From contig NHNY01000012.1 in the NCBI GenBank assembly GCA_002786065.1, positions 186,001-250,000 of the forward strand: DNA of 64,000 nucleotides, read 5' to 3'. The translations under genes and the position numbers were made by a program. Under the pieces are notes generated by a model. It searched no databases, was not told the origin of the DNA, and saw only the letters and a program-made list of their open reading frames with translations. Shown here one piece after another: positions 22,899 through 34,300 of this stretch. Positions within the stretch are counted from its first letter, which is position 1. Every line of letters begins with the position of its first letter. This DNA comes from Microcyclospora pomicola. Lineage: Eukaryota; Ascomycota; Dothideomycetes; Capnodiales.

Positions 22899-23063
22899 AT
22901 GGCCAAAGGCAGCTCTTGCGTCCACAACTACCGTGTCATCAAGTCAGAGACGACCGTCGTCCTGTGGCACTGCAACTTATGTCACTCTGGTCCACACTGG
23001 TTCATCTACGAGTGCGCCAAGTGCAGGATGAAGACATGTCGGCCATGTTCGTTGAAGAAGTAG
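22899..23063 (+). CDS. Tiny Cys-rich probable zinc-binding protein
   Basis: A 54-residue protein from an ATG in very good context (ACCATGG). Six Cys are arranged as C-x2-C, then after 11 residues C-x2-C, then four residues and C-x2-C (WHCNLC, YECAKC, TCRPC), with His residues between. This is a compact treble-clef or zinc-knuckle-like pattern. It ends in a basic tail SLKK. An upstream in-frame ATG at 22851 would add 16 residues, but that ATG lies in what looks like an intron end (branch-like GCTAAT, then ATGCAG|A). A leader intron with a strong GTAAGT donor at 22793 would remove it. An alternative first exon starting near 22690 is also possible. Similar short proteins occur in Dothideomycetes as I recall, without known function. 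Confidence 0.6.
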   Translation: MAKGSSCVHNYRVIKSETTVVLWHCNLCHSGPHWFIYECAKCRMKTCRPCSLKK

Positions 23064-24218
23064 AATGGAGGTCGTCAGCAGATCGTTCGCTCCTGGTGTG
23101 CCGCGCTAACCGCACGTGATCGTCAAGGATGATCGACGCCACTGATGGATTGGCGTGACTGGGCTGGTCGTAACCGCCACTTTCGGGCACCAGCTCGTTG
23201 GCGGAAAATGATATTAGCTCTTTCATATCGACATGGATCAGGTGTTATGGCTGCAAGCTCCCCATGTTCAGCGTTTCAATCGGCGAGGAGTTCGGGAAAT
23301 GGCATGGCTAGCCAAGGATTGTATGGAGTTGACGAGGAAAGCGTGGGATGTACCCATTCACGTGGGGTCTTCAAGCCTGGCAGGGCAGGCAAAGGTTATC
23401 CGGATGCATTTCCAATGGAGTCTACGAGTTGGAGGAGAGGTCGTCCGCAAGGACAGGGCCAAGCGGTTCAGCTAGATGATATGCGCTGATTGTGCCCATC
23501 ACGGAAGATAGCATGGCCGTGGGCGTAGTAATTCATGCTTTTGACTTTCTCGTTCGCGGTCGCGGCTCATCGCTCGTCAGACTCGATATCTCGTCTCCAA
23601 GTCGATCCTGGTTGCGTGCATGAGCCGAGTCTGACGTGAGACTCCGGGTTGGGTCACAAGGATGTGCATGGCATCTCACGCCCTGAACCTTCGACCTCAC
23701 CGACCGTCCTCAGCCGCTCGTCTTGCACTGAGCCCGGGAAAAGCAAAATGCTGCGCGCGTCATGGATATCGCTTCGCACCCGATTCTCACTCGGCATGCA
23801 TAAGTGAGACGACAGGGTAGCTGACTGCGTTCGGAGCATGCTCCGAACACCCAGGCAGCCGCGGCTCACTGGCGTATCGTCCAGACACGAAAGCCGGCGT
23901 GCCGGCCTATCGACACACTTTGAGATATGTCCGACAACAAACACTTGGTGTCGAGGGACGGCGCATGCCACATCGGCCCGTCGTACGCACTTCTATTCAT
24001 TGCTGCCTGAGTCCTCGACATCACAACACCTGCCCGGCCATGCCAACAGACTCTACCACCAGTGCACCACCGCCGGCCATGTCCCGTGCTCCACTCCCTC
24101 CCCTGCAGAGACTATGCCGAATCGTAATGCCTGATGCTCAGCAGCCATCTTCCGTGATTCCTTTGCTGCGTACACCTCTCTAGCATCGTGCCGATGGGCG
24201 AGAGTGGATATCGTTGCT
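23064..24218. other. Gene-free stretch between two tiny Cys-rich genes
   Basis: Nothing supportable is seen. Open frames up to about 115 codons lack start context and family features. The right end carries the 3' UTR of the minus-strand zinc-ribbon gene. Confidence 0.35.
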
Positions 24219-24410
24219 CTAGACTGGGCAAGCCTAGACGAAGATGTCAGCGCCACGTTCTGCGCGTCAACGATATATGTAGTCGTCCATCTGCGAGCCC
24301 GCCACGACGGTTTAACATTGATGGTTGCCACGTACCGAACCACAGCTGCTGCAAGTCTTGGTGCTGCCGGTCACGGCCGTGCCGCACTTGGGGCATGAAG
24401 AGTGGAGCAT
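24219..24410 (-). CDS. 29-residue CxxC zinc-ribbon miniprotein, two exons
   Basis: Exon 1 (24410–24336) codes 25 residues with two CxxC knuckles (SSCPKCG and KTCSSCG). The intron 24335–24234 has donor GTACGT, a branch-like CTGAC and acceptor TAG. Exon 2 (24233–24219) adds only Ala-Cys-Pro-Val and a stop. The result, CPKCG...CSSCGSACPV, matches the plan of very small fungal zinc-ribbon proteins ending in SCGxxCP. The phase-0 junction falling exactly between CGS and ACPV is unlikely by chance. Upstream on the same strand are a C/A-rich leader, an A at -3 of the ATG and a TATAAGG box about 140 bases away. The function is unknown; zinc binding is inferred from the Cys pattern. Confidence 0.7.
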
Positions 24411-25312
24411 TTTGATCTGTGTGGAGGAGATCGGAGGTTGAGTGGTTGCGCCTTGGTGGAGTTGGATTATGTTCACTTGTTGGAGCGACGAAGATATATG
24501 CAGCGTCTGTTCTTACGGATAGGTGGGAATGTGTGAGAGGATGAGAGCTGCCTTATAGCTACGAGTGGCGAGGCGGGGCAGCTGGCTCTACCTACCGTAT
24601 GCTACCTTACCTATCCACCAGCTTCCTGTGCTAGTGGCAGCGTCGACGTGGCAGCTCGCAAAGATAGGAAAAGCAAGTCTTCGAGTCGGCGGAGCTTACG
24701 GTGAGATCAAGAAAGGCAGTAATACTGCTCCATCGCAGGGTCTGTGTCTACCGTTATGCATATATCGGTATCATAGTTATGCATGGTCGTAAGCTCGCAA
24801 TATATTTTCAGTCCACGGCCATTCTCAATCTGCTTGAGTTCTGCGTGCGAGCAGTAGTAGTAGTGATAGGAGAGCCGCCGTACACATTGGAAGCGCTGTT
24901 TCGATGCTGACTCTGCTGACGGTCAGCAAGCACATCAGCTGATGATATCCCAGACACGACCATTCTGGAAAATGTCAATCATGTGTTGGTGCTGCCAACA
25001 ACTTCCTAGCTGCCCTGCATGACTTGGACAGACCGACCGCACTATAGAAGTAATTGCATGTACTGTAGAACTCTTCTCCAAAACATCCATACCACCAACG
25101 GTTTTGCGGGGACGTTCCACACTATACACGTCGATGTGACTGTAGCTACGCAGTGATCCCGCCATCCTTCTTTCGATGATCATGGGGTCGTCCGCGGCAA
25201 GCGGCAAGTGCCGACGACGCATTCTTGTCGAGCGCACACTCGTTCTCTCGTCCTCGCCAACGCATCCTCATGCCTGGTGAGACTTCTTTCGCCTTGCCGT
25301 GGCCCTGTCGCC
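24411..25312. other. Promoter-containing stretch before the lipase
   Basis: The left part is promoter and leader of the minus-strand miniprotein; the right part should hold the lipase promoter. No further gene is supported; a minus-strand open frame at 24935–25237 has no recognisable feature. Confidence 0.35.
24551..24557 (-). promoter_or_regulatory. Probable TATA box of the zinc-ribbon gene
   Basis: On the minus strand this reads TATAAGG, about 140 bases upstream of ATG 24410. The leader between the two is rich in CAACTCC and CTCCAC tracts, typical of transcribed fungal leaders. TATA boxes are often found at strongly inducible fungal genes. Confidence 0.45.
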
Positions 25313-26481
25313 ATGACAGTCTTTGATCTGCTTTTCCTTGTCTGCTGCGCTTTCAGTTCTTGTATCTTCGCCTCCCCGCTCGCCGCACAGCCGGCCCCCG
25401 ACTACATCTTCGCTGGAGACGCCCCCTTCTCCGTCAATTCGACCTTTCTCGCAAACGCCCTGACCTGTCCGTATGGGAAACCCACAGAACAATGGCCGCC
25501 GGTGCTGCTCGTACATGGTAAGATGTGGAACAAGAGCGGAGAGGCATGGACAGTCCTCTGACATGGACATTCGCAGGCACGGGGACTACTGGGGAAGAAA
25601 GCTGGGGACAGGGCTATGTTCCTGCGCTTCGAGCCAACGGATACATAGCGTGTTTTGTCACATTACGTGAGTGGAGCAGAATGGAGACGAGAGGGTGCAG
25701 AGATAGTCCTGCTGACACAAGCACAGCCGGCCGGGCGATGGGTGACATGCAAATCAGTTCCGAGTACATCGCATACGCCATTCACCACCTCTCCTCCCTT
25801 GCGGACGGACTTCCGACCGCCATCATCACACACAGTCAGGGCGGTCCCAATACACAATGGGCTCTACAGTTCTGGCCCAGTACGCGGCAAAAAGCCCGAG
25901 CCTTTGTCGCTCTTTCTCCCGATTTCGCAGGCATTGAATTGCTGCATAGCAGCCTCTCTAAGATCTGTGTAGGCGATCTTTGCCAGGCTTCCGTTCGCCA
26001 GCAAAGTGTTGGGAGCAACTACTACTCCGCACTCCACGGCAAGAATTTCACGGCTCTTGTACCTACGACAGCTGTATGGAGTCAATTCGACGAGGTCGTG
26101 GTGCCTGCGAGGGGAAACGCTCAAATGCCGGGCGCCATGTCTGTTGCCGTTCAGGATGTTTGTCCTGGACGCGTCATTGATCATATCTTCATGCCCATCG
26201 ATTCAGCCGGGTTTGCACTGGCATTGGATGCGATCAGTCACGATGGTAACGCGAGTGTTGCGCGCGTCAAAAAGGATCAACACAGAGTCTGTTACAGGAT
26301 AACGGCTAAGAATATGCGGGTGGATCTTGCAACGCAATTGGAGAGTTTATGGGATGATTTGGTCAATGGTTGGGTTTACATGCTTTCGCTCAATGTCAAC
26401 ACCGTCCGCTATTTGACGGATGGCAAATTAGGCGCGCCACGCGTCTCGTCGGAGCCACCTCTGATGCCGTATACGCAATAA
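25313..26481 (+). CDS. Secreted CalB-type lipase (alpha/beta hydrolase)
   Basis: Secreted triacylglycerol lipase or esterase related to Candida antarctica lipase B. Three exons (introns 25518–25576 and 25667–25726) give 349 residues. A signal peptide fills about residues 1–22 (hydrophobic FDLLFLVCCAFSSCIFA). The oxyanion region is LLVHGTGTTGEESWGQGY. The nucleophile elbow is THSQGGP with Ser about 135; Asp about 220 (SQFDEVVVP) and His about 251 (VIDHIFMPIDS) complete the triad in CalB order. CalB itself has TWSQGG, so the Trp before Ser is replaced by His here. Both junctions are set by conserved strands. The second intron is 60 nt and contains no in-frame stop, so its retention would keep the frame. 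Confidence 0.88.
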
Positions 26482-26979
26482 CAATGAAAGAAACAGTTAC
26501 ATCGTGTCTCTGTTGCTTCTTGGTCTCGTTGTGGCGGTGCACCAACTGCGTCTGTAAAGCATACGTGACGATGGCATAACGCGGCCTCCGACGAACGTCG
26601 AAGACCGTACATGTGACAGAGCGAAGCGCAAGCGAGTACATCGCCTTGAGACTTCTCCAAATCGAGTGCCTTTGGAGGGCATTCCACTTATTACTGATGT
26701 AGCCCACTTGTAGCTGTAGGCGGACCAGATCACGTGACTTGCATATACATGTCCGAGCTTTTGTTGAAGTTCGAAGTTCGCGCCAACGACCTCGCGTGTT
26801 CAGCTATGCGCAAGTGAACGTCCATTGAAACAGCATTGCGACAACTCGAATCCACGTTCGCACACCTCGGACAGCTTGCCGAAACATCCACCTGGCTACT
26901 CGACATCGTCTTTGGCTCGCGCTGTACACGCTACGAGTCCGCGACTTCCAGGAGACAGCCACGTGGACGTCGCGAAACC
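26482..26979. other. Intergenic region between lipase and SWI3/RSC8 gene
   Basis: No gene is seen. It should include the lipase 3' UTR and the promoter of the chromatin-remodelling subunit. Confidence 0.35.
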
Positions 26980-29137
26980 ATGGAGGACAGCACATTTGCG
27001 GACGAGGACCCTCAGGCTGTCGGACAAACTTCCGATGACTTGATCAATGCAGAGAACGACGCGGTCGAGGCCGCACAAGAGCAAGCTCAAGACCAGGACA
27101 CAAGCATGGCCGAGGATGTCGACGAGCCGGCAGTAAAGGAACAGGCTCCAGACGACGCGCCAGAAGTGACTGCGCAAGCTGTGTCGGACAATCCGCTCGA
27201 TGCGCCAGACGCACCACAGCCTGAGGATGCTGCCGAGGACGAGGACATGGCGGACGACACGAAGGACGGCACACCTGCAGTCGCCGAGCCCGCAGATGCA
27301 GCCCCGGCCGCGACGAAGGCTGTGGTGCAACAATCCGCGCGATCACATCTCATCGACCAGAATCATGCAATCATCCTACCCTCGTACAGCGCATGGTTTG
27401 ACATGCATGAGGTTCACAACCTGGAGCGCAAAGCACTACCAGAGTTCTTCAATAACCGAAACCGGAGCAAGACCCCGGCTGTGTACAAAGACTATCGCGA
27501 CTTCATGGTCAACACTTACCGGTTGAACCCCGCTGAGTACCTCACCGTGACGGCGTGTAGACGAAACTTGGCTGGAGACGTGTGCGCGATCATGCGCGTG
27601 CATGCTTTTCTGGAGCAATGGGGCTTGATCAACTACCAGGTATGGCGCGTTCATTGTCGTTCTTGAAGCATTCAACTGACTCAGCATCCAGATCGACCCT
27701 GACACGAGACCTTCCAACATCGGTCCTCCATTCACCGGTCATTTCCGCATCACGGCCGACACACCTCGTGGACTCCAGCCTTTACAGCCTGCGCCAAACA
27801 GCAGCGTCACAGCCGGCAAGCAACTAGCAGGAACCGACCGCTTGGCGTCTGCAGGCAAAGCAGATCTTAACTTGGAGGTCCGACGCAACATTTTCGACGA
27901 CAAGGGCAAGGATGTCACCCCAGCAAAGACAGAGGGTGATGCAAATGGTGATGCTGGTAAAAGTCTCGAGGACAGTCTCAAGCAGGATGGCAAGCAATAC
28001 TTTTGCTATTCTTGTGGCAAAGACTGCACTCGTGTACGGTACCACAACTCCAAGAACCCTCCTGCAGTTGCCACAACGCCTAAGCCGACCAAAGAGCAAC
28101 GATATGATCTGTGCAGTCTCTGCTTTCAAGAAGGCAGATTTCCTGCAAACACGACTGCTTCCGACTACACCAAGCTGGAAAACGAACGATACCGCAGTCT
28201 GGGCGACAGAGAATCATCCTGGACGGATGCTGAGACTTTACTTCTTCTCGAGGGTCTAGAGATGTTCGATGATAACTGGGAGTCTGTAGCTGACCACGTG
28301 GGGTCTCGGACGAGAGAAGAATGTGTGGTGAAATTCTTGCAACTCGAGATCGAAGATCAATACTTGGAGGACGGTCCCGCAACTAATGGCCACGGGAGTG
28401 GCGTGGGTGCTCATGATCTGGCATATCTCTCCGGCGGCCGACTACCTTTCAGCCAATTTGATAACCCCGTCATGTCTGTAATGGGCTTTTTGGCTGGACT
28501 AGCTGATCCTGCTACCACTGCGAAAGCAGCGGGCAAAAGTGTTGAAGAGATGCGCAAGAACATCAAGTCACGACTCGAAACCGATTCCACTGTAGGAGCA
28601 GACAAACCTGCTGAGGGAGATGCAGCATCCAAAGAAACCACTGCTCCAGCTGCGCCTGAAGCTGTCAAGGACGAGCGGGCAGAGAGTATGGACATTGACG
28701 ACACCACATCTTTGGCCACTCGTGAGCCTCAGACCACCTCCCACGATCTTCCTACCACAGCCTTATCACTTACTGCTGCACGAGCAGCTGCGTTAGCATC
28801 ACATACCGAGCGCCAACTCACCAACCAAGTCTCTGCCGCAGTCAATCTGCAACTGCAGAAGCTGGAGCTGAAGATGCAGCAATTCTCCGAGATGGAAGCA
28901 ATCCTGCAAGCCGAGCGAAGAGAAGTCGAGCGCATGCGCCAACGGCTCTTCCTTGACCGGCTGGCGTTCCGGAAACGGGTCAAAGAGACTGAAGAACAGC
29001 TCGCCACGATGAAGATACAACCGTCGGCACCGGAAAAGCTGGCGATGCAGTCGGAGAGCAACGGTGCGGCTACTTTGGGCGGCAATGTCGAGCCTTACCA
29101 GGAAGGCATGGAGGGGTTCATGAGGCATGAGATGTGA
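26980..29137 (+). CDS. RSC8: SWI/SNF–RSC chromatin-remodelling subunit (SWI3/RSC8)
   Basis: Core scaffold subunit of SWI/SNF or RSC remodellers in the nucleus. Two exons (intron 27640–27691) give 701 residues. An acidic disordered N-terminus is followed by a SWIRM domain at about 125–225 ([27 protein letters not shown]-type start, [11 protein letters not shown] end). A ZZ-like zinc finger is at about 323–365 ([21 protein letters not shown]). A SANT domain is at about 396–445 ([29 protein letters not shown]), and a C-terminal coiled coil at about 600–670 mediates dimerisation in this family. The intron falls exactly after GLINYQ within SWIRM and is confirmed by the continuing IDPDTRP. Fungi usually have one such gene shared by both complexes, so SWI3 or RSC8 naming is a matter of convention. 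Confidence 0.93.
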
Positions 29138-29598
29138 GCGTGCGTTCGTCGCGCTAAGTGGGCTAGGGATGGTGTTTGGTGTCTTGCGGGTGGATGTTCT
29201 TTGGCCGTGCCAGTCTCAGTTGATATGGTAGAGCTGTGCCGATGTTTGCACTTCATGTATCAACAGCTTCTAGATCCGCTTGTTCAGTGCAAGCAAAAAG
29301 GGGGCACTGTGATCGTAGTCTGATGCATTATTAGGTTGTGGCAGTCCTAGTCTTGAAGTTGAGAGGTGTCTACGAGGATGCATTGCAAGTTCACTACTTG
29401 CAAGATGTTATCTCGCTTTGTTCAGATGTCCTCCTCAGCGATGAAGATAGATCCAGGAGGGATGGCGTCCGGCCGAACGAATGGAGAGGACGGAAAATCC
29501 CGCCACGCCCGTCTCGCCGCGTCTCTCACACGAGCTTCCAGCTGGCGTCTCCTGGACAGATTCTATGCTCCACGGAACCAGTCAATTCATATAAGACA
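29138..29598. other. Intergenic region before the YIP1-family gene
   Basis: No gene is seen. Expected contents are the 3' UTR of the upstream gene and the promoter of the downstream one. Confidence 0.35.
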
Positions 29599-30778
29599 AT
29601 GGCAAACCAGCAAGGCTACGACGTCGTGGTAGACGTGGACGCAGAGGTACGCATTGGCTGATGTCCGATCTTATGCGCCGCGCTCACAATGGCAACAGGG
29701 CGACCTCGGCCACACAGACCTCAACGATGACCTCGAGTTCCACAACTCCAGTGAGTCCACCACTGTCCAAACTTCTCTCCAGCGTACATTCCTGTCTAAC
29801 ACGACTCCATCGCTGCAGCCTTCGACTCCCAGCCCAACGCGCGCAACACCAAGATCCAACCCGACTCGGCCTCCTTCCTGAACCCCAGCTCGGGCTCGCG
29901 CTCGCAGCCCAGCTCGTCGAAGCGCTTCCTGTGGAGCATCGGCTTCTACCAGCAGTTCTTCGACGTCGACACGTCGCAGATCCTGCACCGCTGCCGCAAC
30001 GCGCTGTTCCCCAAGCAGAACTTCCTCGATGTGCTCGACGGCAACCCGGACCTGTACGGGCCGTTCTGGATCGCGACCACCGTCGTGGTCATCCTGTTCA
30101 TGACCGGCACGATCAGCGCGTACTTGGCGTCGGAGGGCAAGGGACACTTTGCGTATGATTTCAAGCTGCTGTCGGGTGCGGCGGGGTTGGTGTATGGGTA
30201 CACGCTGTTCATCCCGCTGGGCCTGTGGGCGACGCTGAAGTGGTTCGGGAGCGAGAGCGCGAATCTGCTCGAGTGCTGGTGTCTGTTCGGATATGCGAAC
30301 TTGATCTGGATCCCGGTCGCGCTTGTCAGCTGGAGTCCACTTACTGGTGAGTTCTGGTTTGAGAATGTTGGAGTGAGAGGGTAACGAGATACGCAACATG
30401 CTAACGTTGTTGGCATCTTAGCACTGAACTACGCCTTTGTGGCTGTCGGGTTTGGGTTGTCCGCTGTATTCTTGTTCCGGAATCTGTACGTATCTTCTTA
30501 CCTCTGCACTGCTTGAGATGGCGACTGACAGTGCCGACAGCTACCCGGTTGTGTCTGCTACCGACGCAAAGACATCGCGCATGCTGTTGATCATCGTGCT
30601 CGTTCTCCACGCAGGCCTAGCAATTGCGATCAAGATATTGTTTTTCGCCCATGGCAGTCCGGCGGCCAAGGACAGTGGTAGTGTGACGCCAGAAACCCCA
30701 GCAGCTGATGCTCCGACTGATGGAGATGCCGCTGGTGAGGCCGCAGTGAAGATGGTCCGAATGCTTCTCAGAGTATAG
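29599..30778 (+). CDS. YIP1-family Golgi membrane protein (YIPF1/2-like)
   Basis: Yip1-domain proteins span Golgi membranes and bind Rab GTPases during ER–Golgi traffic. Five exons are inferred (introns 29647–29698, 29751–29818, 30347–30421, 30486–30540), giving 309 residues. The first two exons are only 48 and 52 nt and code a polar cytosolic N-terminus. The conserved core starts with RFLWSIGFYQQFFDVDTSQILHR and PDLYGPFWI, followed by about five hydrophobic segments (WIATTVVVILFMTG, LLSGAAGLVYGYTLF, LIWIPVALVSW, FVAVGFGLSAVFLF, LLIIVLVLHAGLAIAI). Each splice junction restores the Yip1 frame. It is most like YIPF1/YIPF2; a yeast Yip5-like assignment is possible. Confidence 0.87.
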
Positions 30779-31398
30779 AATACTTCATGTACAACACCTG
30801 TGAAATAGTATGCTACGAGTACAAGATAATCACATTCTGTTCTAGACTTGGATTTCACGTGCCATCATGGCCTTTTCAACAAGAACCGGCATGAATGTAT
30901 CTCACACCACGATATATATCTGCGCAGTGAACTCATGCCACCTCCATTCCAGTGTTCCTGGCGATCTTCACGACACATCAAGCTAGAACGTGGAACAAAG
31001 CAACAGCCCGCGTCATGATTGCCAGCGAGCGTGCCCGAAAAAGCGCCCCACATTCGGGAATTTCTACATCCCACATCCACACGCCCCTCCGCCACACCAA
31101 ACACTTCTTCCCTTTTCCCCTTAGCACCCAGTCATACTGCAGTCCGGTCATTCATTCCACCGTGACTTGCCACCTCAGCTTCTTCGGACCACGGTCGCCC
31201 GCCCCCGTGTCGGAGTATGAAAGCACGATCGTCCTCTCTCAACCCAGATCCTCCCCCAGACCGTGCAGGCGGCCATCACTACGCCCCGCATCTGACCAAC
31301 AGCTGAACCCTTTTCGGCACTTACTACTCTTGAGATTCTATCCACTTGATCCGGGCCTGTATTTGCTCACCACTTTACCAATCTGTTAAGACGACGCA
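30779..31398. other. Intergenic region before eIF5B
   Basis: No gene is seen. The last 300 bases are CT- and CCC-rich with short A-rich spots, which fits the promoter and leader of a strongly expressed translation gene. Confidence 0.4.
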
Positions 31399-34300
31399 AT
31401 GGCGCCTAAAGGGAAAAAGGGCAAGAAAGGCGGCGATGACTGGGACGAGGGACTCGGCGAGGTCGCCGACCCGATCGCACAAGCTGAGCAGGAAGCCAAA
31501 GCCGCCGAGGAGCAGAACGATGCGGAAGAAGAGACCGGCGGAGGAGGAGGGCTCATGGCGGCGTTGAAGAAGAACAAGGAAAAGCGGAAGAAGAAGGGCA
31601 AGACGGTCGAGAACGACTTCGTTGAGGGCGAGGACCCGATGCAGGAGAATGGGGCGGCTGCGGAGGCCGAGCCCGTCGTCGACTTCAGCGCCAAAGCTCC
31701 CGAAGAGGCGACTATGGACGATGAGGATGTGTTTGGCGCGCCGGTGAAGGGCAAGAAAGGTGGCAAAGGTGGCAAGCAGCAGGCGAAGAAAGCTGCAGAG
31801 CCAGAGGCTGAAGAGGATGGAGATGAGGACGGTGATGATGCTGGCGACGCCGGAGGTCGAGTCAAGACAAAGGCGGAGAAAGAAAAGGAGAAGAAGGAGC
31901 GAGAGAAGCAGCGTAAGAAGGCGGCTGCCAAGAAGAAGACGGCTGCTCCTGCGCCAGCTGGAAAACAAGAAGAGGCCAAGCCTGTCGAGGCGGCTCCTGT
32001 GGCTGCAGCTCCGGATGCTGCTGCTGGCGGCAAGAAGAAGAAGCTTCCCCCGGCGCTTGCGGCTCTGCAGAAGCAGCAAGAAGAGCTTCGTCGTCGACAG
32101 GAGGAAGACGCCAAAGCGGCAGAGGAGTCGAAGCGCTTGGCTGAAGAGGAAAGGCTACGAGAAGAGGAAGAGGAAAAGCGGAGGGAGGAGTCAAAGGCTG
32201 CAAAGAAGGCGAAAGAGAAGGCGAAGATCGAGCAGATGAAGAAAGAAGGCACCTACAAAACGGAGAAGCAACGGCAAGAAGAAGCACACAAGAAGCTGCG
32301 TCTCCAGCAGATGTTGGAGTCTGGTGTCAAGGTCGCTGGTTTCGAGGGTGACGTAGAGACCACGAAGAAGTCGACCAAGGACGACCGGAAGAGGAAGAAT
32401 CCCCGCAAGGAGGCTGAAGAGCGCAAAGCACGAGAGGAAGAAGAGACGCGGAAGAAGTTGGAAGAGCTCAAGTTGAAGGAGGAGGCTGAGGCCAAGGCAA
32501 AAGCAGACGCGGAAGCAGAAAAAGCACGTAAAGAGGCCGAAGCCAAAGCTGCTGATGATGAGGATGACCTGGACGACTGGGAAGCTGAGCTGGAGAAGGT
32601 CGAGAAGAAGGAAGTTGAGGGCACCAAGGAGAGTTGGGATGAGGAGGACGACGAAAGTGCCGCCAAGACCAACGGCAAGGACGAAGACTCTGATGAGGAC
32701 TCAGAAGACGATTCCGACGACGACTCCGACGATTCCTCGTCCGAAGAGGAGCAGACTGTCGCTGAAAAGCAGGCTGCCATTCGAAGGCAGCAGGCTGCTG
32801 ACAAGCGGAAGGCAGAGCAAGAAGCTGCTCGTGCCGCTGCCTCCAAGGACAACCTCCGATCTCCCATCTGCTGTATTCTTGGTCACGTCGATACTGGTAA
32901 GACGAAGCTGCTCGATAAGATTCGACAAACCAACGTCCAAGAAGGAGAAGCAGGTGGTATCACTCAACAAATCGGTGCCACTTACTTCCCGGTCGATGCT
33001 CTGCAGAAGAAGACGGCTGTGGTCAACCCTGACGGCGCATTCGAGTTCAAGGTCCCTGGTCTGTTGGTCATCGATACCCCTGGTCACGAGTCGTTCACCA
33101 ACCTGCGATCTCGCGGTTCATCCTTGTGTAACATTGCCATTTTGGTTGTCGATATCATGCACGGTCTGGAACCCCAGACATTGGAGTCCATGAAGCTGCT
33201 TCGGGCTCGCAAGACTCCTTTCATTGTGGCGCTGAACAAGATCGATCGTTTGTACGGCTGGCGACCAATCGCCAACAACGGCTTCCAGGAGTCTCTCGCC
33301 ATGCAGAACAAGGGCGTTCAGAATGAATTCAGAGATCGTCTCGAGAAGACCAAACTGGCTTTCGCTGAAGAGTCGTTCAACTCTGAGCTCTACTACGAGA
33401 ACAAGTCCATGGCCAAGTACGTCTCCCTGGTGCCGACATCCGCACACACTGGTGAGGGTATTCCCGATATGTTGAAGTTGCTCGTTACCCTCACACAAGA
33501 GCGCATGACCAACCAGCTCATGTACCTGTCTGAAGTGGAATGTACCGTTCTCGAAGTCAAGGTGATTGAAGGTCTTGGTACGACCATCGATGTGGTCTTG
33601 TCCAACGGTATTCTGCATGAGGGCGACCGGATCGTTCTGTGTGGTACAGAAGGCGCCATCACCACCGACATTCGTGCATTGTTGACTCCAGCCGAGATGA
33701 AGGAATTGCGCGTGAAGTCTCAGTATGTGCACAACAAGACTGTCAAGGCAGCTCTTGGTGTCAAGATCGCAGCCAACGGCCTCGAGCACGCCATCGCTGG
33801 TTCTCGTCTGCTCGTCGTCAAGAACAAGGACGACGAAGACGAGATCGAGGAGCTCGAGGAGGATGTCATGGGTGATCTTGAGACGCTCATGTCGAAGATC
33901 TCGCGGACCGGTCGTGGTGTCACCGTCCAAGCATCGACTCTGGGTTCCCTTGAAGCTTTGCTGGAGTTCCTGAAGCAGTCCAAGATTCCGGTGGCCAACA
34001 TCTCCATCGGACCGGTCCACAAGCGCGATGTCATCACTGCATCTGCTATGCTGGAAAAGGCGAAGGAGTACGCCATCATGCTCTGCTTCGACGTCAAAGT
34101 CGACAAGGAAGCCTACGAACTGGCTGCTCAATTTGGTGTCAAGATCTTCACGGCCGAGATCATCTACCACCTGTTCGATGACTTCAACAAGCACATGGCA
34201 CAATTACAGGCCATCAAGAAGGAGGAGTCGAAGATGTTGGCCGTCTTCCCATGCGTGCTGCGGCCTGTAGCAGTATTCAACAAGACGAACCCGATTGTGG

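Noticed and set aside
17101-25312. Possible transposon- or RIP-affected region
   Set aside because: No terminal repeats, transposase-like frames or AT-rich TpA-biased sequence were seen.
29671-30399. 242-codon minus-strand frame over the YIP1-family gene
   Set aside because: Arg/Glu/Val-rich shadow; it crosses introns of the well-supported plus-strand gene.
33118-34203. 361-codon open frame antisense to eIF5B
   Set aside because: Shadow of a strongly codon-biased gene; the sense strand encodes conserved GTPase domains.
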